Program-made: the position numbers and the translations under genes
Notes under the pieces: model-generated
Databases searched by the model: none
What the model saw: only the letters and a program-made list of their open reading frames with translations
What the model was told of the DNA's origin: nothing
In this document: one piece after another, positions 1 to 5,549 of the stretch
Layout: each line of letters begins with the position of its first letter
Numbering within the stretch: position 1 is the first letter of the stretch
Source of the DNA: Thaumasiovibrio sp043421945
GTDB lineage: Bacteria > Pseudomonadota > Gammaproteobacteria > Enterobacterales > Vibrionaceae
Reading direction: 5' to 3'
NCBI GenBank assembly: GCA_043421945.1
Contig: JBHOGO010000133.1
Location: 1 to 7,193, forward strand
DNA: 7,193 nt

Positions 1-89
1 GCTGGCTCACTGGCGTCTCGAATAAATGATAATTTTCAGGTGCTCAAACACGCATCTTCAAGTTAATTGGGTATAAACGACTTGTATGG

Positions 90-659
90 CTACTTTTCAT
101 CACTTTTAAGCAGTGGTTTCATTTTATCATTTATTAGGTCACAACCGGTTTTGATTGCACTTTGCAATTCCAAAACACCTCCCTTAATACCTAACTCATT
201 CTTTATTACAGAAATAACATAAGGCATTTGAGACATATGACTAGTATGTTTTGAAAGGGCAAATAAGAATAGCTCCCGCTGATCACATTCGGGGTTTGCT
301 TTCATTAAACCAATTTCAAAAATAGTTTCAGCAATATTTGCCAGATACTCAAGAACAACTTTAGATGTACCAGCACTTGCAGCAGTGAACATTTGCCCAA
401 AAATAAATTCATTTTCAGATAAAATTTTATTAATCTCAGCCTGTTCTGTATTTACATCAGCCATTTTTATTACGAGTTGTGTTTGCCTATTAATAGCTCC
501 CGAAACCTTTAATAGAGTATCCTTTTTTATATCTTTCTTATGATTCTTGTAATTCCAAATGTTAGTACCAATAAAAGTTACTAGCGCGACAAAAATAGCC
601 CCGATAGATATCATTTCAGATGTACTTAACAATTCAGTTGTAACTTCAGGTGCACTCAT
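90..659 (-). CDS. Hypothetical single-pass inner-membrane protein, 189 aa
   Basis: I do not recognise the family. The protein has a short polar N-terminus, one hydrophobic segment at about residues 16-35, then a lysine-rich stretch (about 38-51). By the positive-inside rule this puts the long C-terminal part in the cytoplasm. That part is rich in charged and aliphatic residues and looks mostly helical; it has only two cysteines (125 and 173) and no motif I can name. The start is supported by AGGG five bases before the ATG. The gene is AT-rich, clearly lower in G+C than the stretch just upstream of it. No terminator hairpin is visible in the 89 bases after its stop. It stands alone and has the look of an accessory gene; the function is unknown. 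I am fairly sure it is a real gene because of its length, ribosome site and coherent membrane topology. Confidence 0.75.
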   Translation of the reverse strand: MSAPEVTTELLSTSEMISIGAIFVALVTFIGTNIWNYKNHKKDIKKDTLLKVSGAINRQTQLVIKMADVNTEQAEINKILSENEFIFGQMFTAASAGTSKVVLEYLANIAETIFEIGLMKANPECDQRELFLFALSKHTSHMSQMPYVISVIKNELGIKGGVLELQSAIKTGCDLINDKMKPLLKSDEK

Positions 660-1329
660 AGTTTCCCTAGTAGCCTAACGCTTCATATACAGCAACTTGC
701 AACATCTCCTGACACCACCTTTCGCCGCCTATCCTTCCGACAAAAATGAGCGCCCTAAAGAAAAGCACATAACATCAGGTTAATACGCAAGGTCTCTCTG
801 CGTGAAATTCAGGATATGCCGAACCCTACTGTCAATTCTGCGAGTGGATATTTTGTCGGCAGCCACGCTACCGCCCCTAGAACATCCCCCACTTGAGCAT
901 TCTAGTAATGGCAAGCTATCACGACACAGAAGTCCAAAATACGGGACTAACATCACAATGTGACGCATATCGTTATCCATGCATAAATTAGGGTTAATGA
1001 GACGCTACTGCGTGATGCCAAGCTTAACGATCCCCGTTAGAGACCAGAGGGATAAAATGAGAAAACAAGGGTGATGGCAGGCGACTATCCGTGTTTATAC
1101 CGCTTTGGGTTACTGATGTACCTTTTGAGGTCTCTTCGAGATATGTCCGGTTTGACTGCGCTTGCTAGGAAAACATAACTGAACGGTATCCACTCATGCA
1201 CTTGTGTGACTCAAGTCTCATTTACCTGTATAAAATAACATACAAAAGAGATCTTGATCACATTACCAAGTTGGTATATTGTTAAATCAAACCAGAGGTA
1301 AATGTTAATTACAGATAAGGAAACACATT
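660..1329. other. Long stretch without a convincing gene, mixed composition
   Basis: About 670 bases between a minus-strand and a plus-strand gene. The part from roughly 700 to 1210 is richer in G+C (I count 52 of 100 bases for 801-900) than the AT-rich flanking genes. Only short open frames exist here: 780-980 minus (66 codons, no ribosome site), 816-896 plus (26 codons) and 1074-1178 plus (34 codons). None has a good ribosome site or a recognisable product. A 9-base inverted repeat, CCGACAAAA at 737-745 against TTTTGTCGG at 851-859, is present but is weak evidence for anything. The stretch could be a decayed mobile element or an old gene remnant. The last 80 bases hold the likely promoter of the next gene. 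Confidence 0.5.
1254..1282 (+). promoter_or_regulatory. Probable promoter with an embedded palindromic operator
   Basis: A -35-like TTGATC (1254-1259) is followed by TATATT (1275-1280, spacing 15) or TATTGT (1277-1282, spacing 17). Between them lies the 13-base perfect palindrome TACCAAGTTGGTA (1264-1276), which touches or overlaps the -10. This is the classical place for a repressor site. The next gene starts at 1330, leaving a leader of about 40 bases. The regulator is not identifiable from the window. Confidence 0.45.
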
Positions 1330-1530
1330 ATGCTATCAATAATCAAAGAAGTATTTATCCCAAACAAAGACTATGCAGGACGTAACATTGATACTGTTAT
1401 TACACGTCTAGCGGCAAGAACGGGTACTGATCGATACTCTTGGTCTTACATTAACGAAACATCAGTATATGAAAACACCAAAACAGGATTGCGTGTGTAC
1501 CCGCATGAAGTAAAAAGACACGCGGCGTAG
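1330..1530 (+). CDS. Hypothetical small cytoplasmic protein, 66 aa
   Basis: I do not recognise this protein. It is 66 residues, basic, with no cysteine, signal peptide or membrane segment. The N-terminal ten residues are hydrophobic and the middle is polar with several tyrosines (41, 47, 57). It is judged real because AAGGA lies 8 bases before the ATG and a plausible promoter with a palindrome lies 50-75 bases upstream. It is transcribed alone; about 230 bases without a strong terminator separate it from the convergent gene ending at 1759. In context it looks like an orphan accessory gene. No function is inferred. Confidence 0.6.
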   Translation: MLSIIKEVFIPNKDYAGRNIDTVITRLAARTGTDRYSWSYINETSVYENTKTGLRVYPHEVKRHAA

Positions 1531-1758
1531 ATAATAAGATAGAGATTTAGATAGGTAAGATGTTGAGCTAAGCAGAGCACCCAAGGCGAAGCTTAATGGA
1601 TACCAAGTAAGATACACCTGAAAAAGAAAACACTCATCAGCAGCAATGTATTTGCAGTACGTATTAGCAGCAAGCTAGCCAATCGCTACTGAAGAGAGCC
1701 GTTCAATTGTATAGATGCACTGGTAGGCCAATGGTATTTGGCAGCGACGAAGAGAGAG

Positions 1759-2064
1759 TTAATCTTTAGATGGTTTGAAGAATTCTTCGCGCTCTTCGCG
1801 ACACTCGTACGAAGCCATTTCGAATTCACGGCAAATCCAAGGGCGGTTTTCGTAGATGGTGCACATATAGGTTTCTCGGTCTAATGCTGAGCACCAACCA
1901 TCCGATAAGCGAAGCATGGTTTCGCTGCCCCAATAGTCACGCCTAATATGCTCTTCTGGGACACCAGTATCTGAGATAATCATCACTTCTAAGCGGCAAC
2001 AACACGCTTTACAGTTCGAACACAAGACCTCAGGCGCAGTCTCGGTTTTGATCGGTATATTCAT
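1759..2064 (-). CDS. YkgJ-family cysteine-cluster protein, 101 aa
   Basis: The protein matches the CxxCxxCC (YkgJ/UPF0153) family. The N-terminal cluster CSNCKACCC covers residues 15-23 with cysteines 15, 18, 21, 22 and 23. Further conserved-type cysteines follow at 58 (GWCSAL), 68 (YMCTIY), 78 (RPWICREF) and 88. The CTIYENRPWICREF block is the hallmark C-terminal half of the family. These proteins are thought to bind metal, zinc or an iron-sulfur cluster, but their biochemical role is poorly defined. Length is normal for the short members. The ribosome site before the ATG is weak. The gene follows the esterase ending at 2181 after 116 bases on the same strand, so it may be read through from it or use its own promoter; a TATCAT element lies about 25-30 bases upstream. 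Family confidence is high, function low. Confidence 0.88.
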   Translation of the reverse strand: MNIPIKTETAPEVLCSNCKACCCRLEVMIISDTGVPEEHIRRDYWGSETMLRLSDGWCSALDRETYMCTIYENRPWICREFEMASYECREEREEFFKPSKD

Positions 2065-2180
2065 AGGTATCTACATCAAACTCAATTGTGCATGATACCC
2101 TAAATTCCCCTTCACTATCGGATTATTCTGTCCTTGCTGCCATCACCACTATCGTCTTTTACCATGATTTCACGAAGGCA

Positions 2181-2912
2181 CTAGAGATACAGTGGCATCA
2201 TCTTTCGCCAATACCGACCACGATGTGCCCGACCGTCCCATTCGTACATACGGTGATGCACCCCTTTCTGGTTGAGTATCTCACTGATCATATGGTTGTT
2301 TTGTAAGAAGGGATCTTCTTTACCGATGACGAAAACGATATCACTGTTTTTAATATGACTCAGCTGTGCGGTGTTGGATAAACTCTGTAAAAAATGAGTC
2401 GGGGTATGAAAATAGATATCTTCGTTATAATACCCGTCAAATAAATCGCTGAATGACTCAACACCCCAAGTGAGGTCGTAGCGTCCAGAAAAGGCGGCCA
2501 GTTTTTGAAAGAAGTGGGGATGACGGAAGAAAATATTCGCCGCATGGTATGCTCCGAGTGAGCAGCCATGCGATATCGTACAAGGGTGATCATTCTTTTG
2601 AGCCATCAGTGGCATCACTTCTTGTAAAATATACTCTTCATACTGTTTATGGCGCTGAATACGACCATGAGGATGCGCCCAAAAACAGTACATACTTTCC
2701 ATATCGATACTATCAACACAGTATATTTGCAGCTGCCCTGCCCTGATTTTATCCGCCACCGAATGGATAAGCCCTAGATTTTCATGCTCAAAGAATCGCC
2801 CACCTCGAGTAGGAAAAGCCAACACCTTTGCGCCTGCATGACCAAATATCAATAACTCCATATCTCTATTTAGATTTGGACTCCACCAGCGATGGTACTC
2901 ACGATGCATCAT
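2181..2912 (-). CDS. Alpha/beta-hydrolase esterase (esterase D/PHB-depolymerase-like fold), 243 aa
   Basis: This is a cytoplasmic serine esterase of the group whose members begin with a REYHRW-SP-L-RDMELL-like stretch and a hydrophobic first strand (residues 4-35 here). The nucleophile elbow is GCSLG at 116-120 with Ser118. The likely acid is Asp200 in GKEDPF, and the likely histidine is His230 in the C-terminal block. In the relatives I remember, that last block reads roughly G-GHDWPWW; here it is GRAHRGRYW, so the histidine is kept but its surroundings have changed. There is no signal peptide. The start overlaps the upstream esterase by 14 bases (11 if the second ATG is used), so the two are translationally coupled. 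The natural substrate is unknown; an acyl ester is expected. Length is typical for the group. Confidence 0.82.
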   Translation of the reverse strand: MMHREYHRWWSPNLNRDMELLIFGHAGAKVLAFPTRGGRFFEHENLGLIHSVADKIRAGQLQIYCVDSIDMESMYCFWAHPHGRIQRHKQYEEYILQEVMPLMAQKNDHPCTISHGCSLGAYHAANIFFRHPHFFQKLAAFSGRYDLTWGVESFSDLFDGYYNEDIYFHTPTHFLQSLSNTAQLSHIKNSDIVFVIGKEDPFLQNNHMISEILNQKGVHHRMYEWDGRAHRGRYWRKMMPLYL

Positions 2913-3873
2913 TACTACCCAATACGTTAAGGAACATCTCTACGTCAATTCTCAACTCAGATTGCTGCTTCTCTTCACCAGCATAAGAAAAATGCCCAGC
3001 ATCTAATATAAAGCACGCCTTTTTCCCCACGCACGCATTGTAAATACTGAATTGTCCTGGTGGCGCCACGAAGGGATCGAACAGTGCAAGCCCCCAATGG
3101 GAAGGTTGTGTGATATACCTTGCAGCAATAGAGGCATCGAAATAAGGGAGTGTTGATGCTAAAGCCGCTTTATCGGCGTAGTCTATCAGTGCCTGCGTGC
3201 TGCCAACCGTCGGCATTGTTAACCTCAGTGCGATATTACCGAATGTCGGGACGTGAAAATGGCTCCGTTTAATTCGTTGATCAAACGCTGTGGCAAATAC
3301 GCCTAACCCACCACCTAAACTACTCCCCACAAAACCAATGTTGCCCTTGGTGTTCGGGAATAAGGTCAGCAATGCAGAAATACCACACCAGATATCTTGC
3401 ACACATCCCCCCAAAACATACTGCTCTTTATCTTGAATATTATGCAGTACATGCCAATAAGGGTCTGATGAAATAGGGTGGCGCCTGCTGCGGCTAATAC
3501 CTCGAACACAAGGCACTAGTATCGCTGTGTTGCGGAGTGTCCAGCTCGTGTCAGGGGCTTCTATGCCACCATATCCGTGCGCCCAAACAATCGCTCTTTT
3601 AACACTCTCTGTTTCTGGTAAAAGTAACCAGCCACCAATCCGCGTGCCGTCAGTGGAATCATAATCGCAATCAAAAATACGCCAACGATTGACGCATTGT
3701 CCTGTATCCCTAAGGCTAAGATAAGGCGTCACATCTAATGCTTGTTGATATTTTCCTTGCCAAAAAGAGGTAAATCCAGCGGGTGTGGCAGTGGCAGCTA
3801 CTCGCTTTAGCTGCTTAAGCGTGTAGCCATAAGCTGGATCAAAATCATAATGATGTTCTGAAGTCACTGGCAT
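2899..3873 (-). CDS. Acetyl xylan esterase / cephalosporin-C deacetylase family hydrolase (AXE1), 324 aa
   Basis: The protein is an alpha/beta-hydrolase of the AXE1 family, which removes acetyl groups from acetylated sugars and similar small esters. Visible family marks are WAHGYGG (97-103, oxyanion-hole region), PCVRG (121-125), the segment around VLGGCVQDIWCG (153-164), the nucleophile motif GSSLGGG (183-189) with Ser185, Asp266 in LFDPFVAPPGQ, and His294 in DAGHF. All three catalytic residues are therefore present, and 324 residues is the usual length. No signal peptide is seen, so it should act in the cytoplasm on imported esters. It is the first gene of an overlapping pair with the esterase that follows. 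The ribosome site before this ATG is poor, and no strong promoter is obvious in the 177-base divergent gap upstream. Exact substrate unknown. Confidence 0.9.
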   Translation of the reverse strand: MPVTSEHHYDFDPAYGYTLKQLKRVAATATPAGFTSFWQGKYQQALDVTPYLSLRDTGQCVNRWRIFDCDYDSTDGTRIGGWLLLPETESVKRAIVWAHGYGGIEAPDTSWTLRNTAILVPCVRGISRSRRHPISSDPYWHVLHNIQDKEQYVLGGCVQDIWCGISALLTLFPNTKGNIGFVGSSLGGGLGVFATAFDQRIKRSHFHVPTFGNIALRLTMPTVGSTQALIDYADKAALASTLPYFDASIAARYITQPSHWGLALFDPFVAPPGQFSIYNACVGKKACFILDAGHFSYAGEEKQQSELRIDVEMFLNVLGSNDAS

Positions 3874-3986
3874 ATCGGTTCGGTGTATGAAATAGAAGTA
3901 GAGACTAAAGCATTGATATTACACTGTGATTAACTGATATGCATCACCTATCACTGCCCACTTAAGCATAATGAGTTCGCAACATG

Positions 3987-4014
3987 TGGACGCTGGGTCG
4001 CTTTCCTTTATAAT
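3987..4014 (+). promoter_or_regulatory. Probable sigma-70 promoter for the NifW-like gene
   Basis: A perfect TATAAT at 4009-4014 has TGGACG at 3987-3992 as a -35 match of four in six, with 16-base spacing. Transcription would start near 4021. The first leader bases form a hairpin, GATACC-ACAC-GGTATC (4025-4040), before the candidate starts at 4051 and 4105. Confidence 0.5.
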
Positions 4015-4104
4015 ATCCGTACTCGATACCACACGGTATCTTCACTTATCATGTTGCTTTCTCAACTGAGATGTCGCACCTTTATTCGAGCATACCATTC
4101 CACA

Positions 4105-4380
4105 ATGAGCCAAGCCGATATCCAAAAAACCATTGCTAGTTTTACCTCTATCGAACAAGCATTGGACCACTTTGACATAGGTTACGACAGCAAGTTTATT
4201 AATGAATACCGCACAGAATTAATGAAGCGATTCAATGGCTATTTAATTCTCGAGAAGCCTGAAGATTGGTTTGCTGCTCGCCGCGCACTCAAGAACGCGT
4301 ATTGTAAAATTCAACGTGGTCGGCTTGATAAACATACTCGCTCAGCCTGTCGAGGGTGCACCACCTGCCAAAGGCGATAA
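4105..4380 (+). CDS. NifW-like small protein with C-terminal cysteine cluster, 91 aa
   Basis: The sequence resembles the NifW (nitrogenase-stabilising) family: a short helical protein with the pattern FDIGYDSKFINEYR (23-36), then LMKRFNGYL (39-47), then a helix ending in ALKNAYCKIQ (61-70). NifW in diazotrophs binds or protects the MoFe protein; nothing in this window suggests nitrogen fixation, so the role here is open. The C-terminus carries ACRGCTTC with cysteines 82, 85 and 88, plus Cys67; this cluster could bind metal and is not part of NifW as I know it. I choose the ATG at 4105 because homology seems to begin at MSQAD. An in-frame ATG at 4051 would add 18 residues (109 aa in all). Neither start has a clear ribosome site. 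The SEC-C gene follows 82 bases later on the same strand. Family confidence is moderate. Confidence 0.68.
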   Translation: MSQADIQKTIASFTSIEQALDHFDIGYDSKFINEYRTELMKRFNGYLILEKPEDWFAARRALKNAYCKIQRGRLDKHTRSACRGCTTCQRR

Positions 4381-4462
4381 ACTTTTACTCTGTGGGGATT
4401 TATTCAAGCCGCGTTTTGCTGTATAAAACACCCCCTATATTCACAGGGTACAGGTAACCGCA

Positions 4463-4798
4463 ATGTCAAAGTTCTTCTTTAAAGGCCGCATCGAAAAAAA
4501 ACCAAAGCACAATAGCTTCGGATACAACACTAATCGTGAGGTTAAACCTGGTACTGACGAGCAACCACTCGCTCTGTCTGTTCAATCTGAAGAGCGTAAG
4601 GTTGAAGTTGAAGCCCTGCTGGCTGAACATTCGCTTGTCGCAACGATTGCTGTTGATAGCGACCAACCAGAAAACATTGATGAATTGCTGGCGATGACAG
4701 CAACACCAAAAACAATCGTGCTTGATAAGACACCAAACCGTAACGATCCATGCTCGTGTGGTAGTGAAAAGAAATATAAGAAGTGTTGCGGTAAATAA
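4463..4798 (+). CDS. SEC-C metal-binding protein, PBPRA1643 family, 111 aa
   Basis: The last 20 residues are a textbook SEC-C motif: PNRNDPCSCG (91-100) followed by KKYKKCCG (103-110), with zinc ligands Cys97, Cys99, Cys108 and Cys109. The same motif ends the SecA translocase, where it binds zinc and contacts SecB and ribosomes. This is not SecA: the other 90 residues are a small conserved region starting MSKFFFKGRIEKKPKHNS, which I recognise as the family named after PBPRA1643, found in Vibrio, Photobacterium and relatives. Length is as expected. The start has AGG 8 bases upstream. A TATAAA at 4422-4427 with TTTATT 17 bases before it could be its own promoter; otherwise it is co-transcribed with the NifW-like gene. 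A strong terminator follows at 4831-4868. Molecular role unknown. Confidence 0.9.
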   Translation: MSKFFFKGRIEKKPKHNSFGYNTNREVKPGTDEQPLALSVQSEERKVEVEALLAEHSLVATIAVDSDQPENIDELLAMTATPKTIVLDKTPNRNDPCSCGSEKKYKKCCGK

Positions 4799-4830
4799 TA
4801 CAGCTTAAATACTCGTTTATATCAAATTAA

Positions 4831-4870
4831 AATAAAGTTGACCTTAAGTATTTAAGGTCAACTTTATTCT
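4831..4870. terminator. Perfect 17-bp stem terminator, probably bidirectional
   Basis: The arms 4831-4847 and 4852-4868 (right arm TTAAGGTCAACTTTATT) are perfectly complementary around the loop GTAT. The stem lies between two convergent genes, the plus-strand SEC-C gene ending at 4798 and the minus-strand gene ending at 4954. The stem ends are AT-rich, giving U-rich tails in both transcripts, so it can serve both. Confidence 0.88.
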
Positions 4871-4886
4871 CTTCTAGCGATTATTC

Positions 4887-4901
4887 GCAGAATGATTCTG
4901 C
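4887..4901. repeat. Short hairpin GCAGAA-TGA-TTCTGC
   Basis: A 6-bp stem with a 3-base loop just after the minus-strand gene that ends at 4954. It has no U-tract on the minus strand, so it is at most an accessory 3'-end structure to the main terminator at 4831-4868. Confidence 0.35.
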
Positions 4902-4953
4902 ACACTAAAAGGCTGATTTTGTGTCTAAGTGCAAATATCGCGATAAAACGTCA

Positions 4954-5151
4954 TTACATGACCTTACCACCTTTTCGCATACAATTTTCTGAGGGGGTAT
5001 AATCCATTTGTCCATTTGGTAGCTGACAGTTTACCCAAGGGCCTGACTCAGAAGCACCTCTCGCACCACCATTCCCGCTCGAGTAATTTGCAGATGCTGG
5101 AAGTGCAATAGTAAGAAGAGTCGATACTAACGTAATAAATACATACTTCAT
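4954..5151 (-). CDS. Small secreted (periplasmic) protein, 65 aa
   Basis: The first 21 residues are a clear Sec signal peptide: MKY, a hydrophobic core from about 4 to 17, and an ASA cleavage site giving a mature N-terminus at Asn22. The 44-residue mature part has a glycine/serine-rich start (GNGGARGASESG) and a compact tail. In the tail Cys42 in CQLPNGQ and Cys57 in SENC could form one disulfide, and it ends with KGG near the C-terminus. I do not know a named family, but the pattern C-LP-G, then Y-PS, then C, then GG looks like a conserved small exported domain. GAGG lies five bases before the ATG, and a perfect 12-base palindrome lies about 65 bases upstream. The gene is monocistronic, convergent with the SEC-C gene. 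Confident it is real; function unknown. Confidence 0.8.
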   Translation of the reverse strand: MKYVFITLVSTLLTIALPASANYSSGNGGARGASESGPWVNCQLPNGQMDYTPSENCMRKGGKVM

Positions 5152-5217
5152 AATAACCTCATTAATGATATTGCTACTGAATCTAATATATTTTCCGTGT
5201 ACTATTTATCTGCTCAG

Positions 5218-5229
5218 GTGATTAATCAC
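5218..5229. promoter_or_regulatory. Palindrome GTGATTAATCAC upstream of the small secreted protein gene
   Basis: A perfect 12-base palindrome about 65 bases before the start of the gene at 5151, in a position suited to control its promoter. With its flank the minus strand reads TGTGATTAATCACC, which resembles half of a CRP site, but the gap between TGTGA and TCAC is too short for CRP. A TATATT at about 5189-5194 (minus strand) may be the -10, but no good -35 is seen. Confidence 0.35.
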
Positions 5230-5317
5230 ACCTAAACACTAGACCATGTTTTTAATAATAATATTACTCATCACTATTTATTAAATTTAAAAAATAAGTT
5301 CATCTTTGATAAATAGC

Positions 5318-5331
5318 TGTAAGCGCTTACA
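5318..5331. promoter_or_regulatory. LacI/GalR-type operator palindrome TGTAAGCGCTTACA
   Basis: A perfect 14-base palindrome with a central CG, the usual form of operators for LacI/GalR-family sugar regulators; it also fits the cre consensus. It lies 167 bases upstream of the small secreted protein gene and beyond the gltX terminator, so its target gene is not clear. No LacI-family regulator is encoded in the window. Confidence 0.5.
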
Positions 5332-5495
5332 AAAGTGGGAAATTAAAAGAAAAAATAATTCACTTTACCTATTAATTTTTTGCGTAAAACAATAGCATGA
5401 GTTCTATGAAATAAAACTCTTTTTATTCAAGTACTTAATTTATAGAGGGGAGCGGAAATTGAATATAATAAGAGGACTAAATTAAAATTGAAAAA

Positions 5496-5533
5496 ATTGA
5501 AAAAAACATAAGGCCATCAATAAGATGGCCTTA
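5496..5533 (-). terminator. Intrinsic terminator of gltX
   Basis: Arms 5524-5533 and 5509-5518 form a perfect 10-bp stem (GGCCATC core) with the loop at 5519-5523. On the minus strand it is followed by a run of six T and more T-rich sequence. It begins 17 bases after the gltX stop codon. Confidence 0.92.
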
Positions 5534-5549
5534 AAATGTCGATAATCGA

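Larger units (their letters stand above)
5152..5495. other. AT-rich intergenic region with two palindromes
   Basis: No convincing gene in about 340 bases. The sequence is very rich in A and T, with two perfect palindromes (5218-5229 and 5318-5331, listed separately). A good ribosome-site-like GAGGGGAG near 5443-5450 on the plus strand has no ATG after it. A weak hairpin, GAGTT-12-AACTC followed by TTTTTATT, lies near 5400-5430 on the plus strand. A small RNA here is possible but not shown. Confidence 0.5.

Noticed and set aside
665..780. Possible integron attC or core site (GCCTAAC at 673-679, GTTAGGC on the minus strand, close to the start of the membrane protein gene)
   Set aside because: No matching partner core site at the right distance on either side and no attC-like symmetry; a single 7-base match is expected by chance.
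780..980. 66-codon minus-strand open frame
   Set aside because: No ribosome site before its ATG, unusual composition for a protein (many Arg, Ser, Gly and Cys), and no recognisable motif; it lies in the atypical stretch and may only be a chance frame.
1074..1178. 34-codon plus-strand open frame starting MAGDYP
   Set aside because: Short, no good ribosome site and no support beyond being open.
1531..1758. Terminator between the 66-residue gene and the YkgJ gene
   Set aside because: Only imperfect short stems (for example GCCAA with TTGGC near 1727-1742) without a U-tract on either strand.
2088..2746. Plus-strand open frames opposite the esterase genes
   Set aside because: They are antisense shadows of the esterase at 2181-2912, with no ribosome sites and no protein-like character.
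3921..3945. CRP-like TGTGA at 3925-3929
   Set aside because: The second half-site is absent at the correct 6-base spacing.
5443..5510. Leader-peptide-like short frame after a strong GAGGGGAG (lysine-rich frame ending before 5510)
   Set aside because: No ATG or GTG start at suitable spacing, and the lysine codons simply reflect the A-rich DNA complementary to the gltX terminator T-run.
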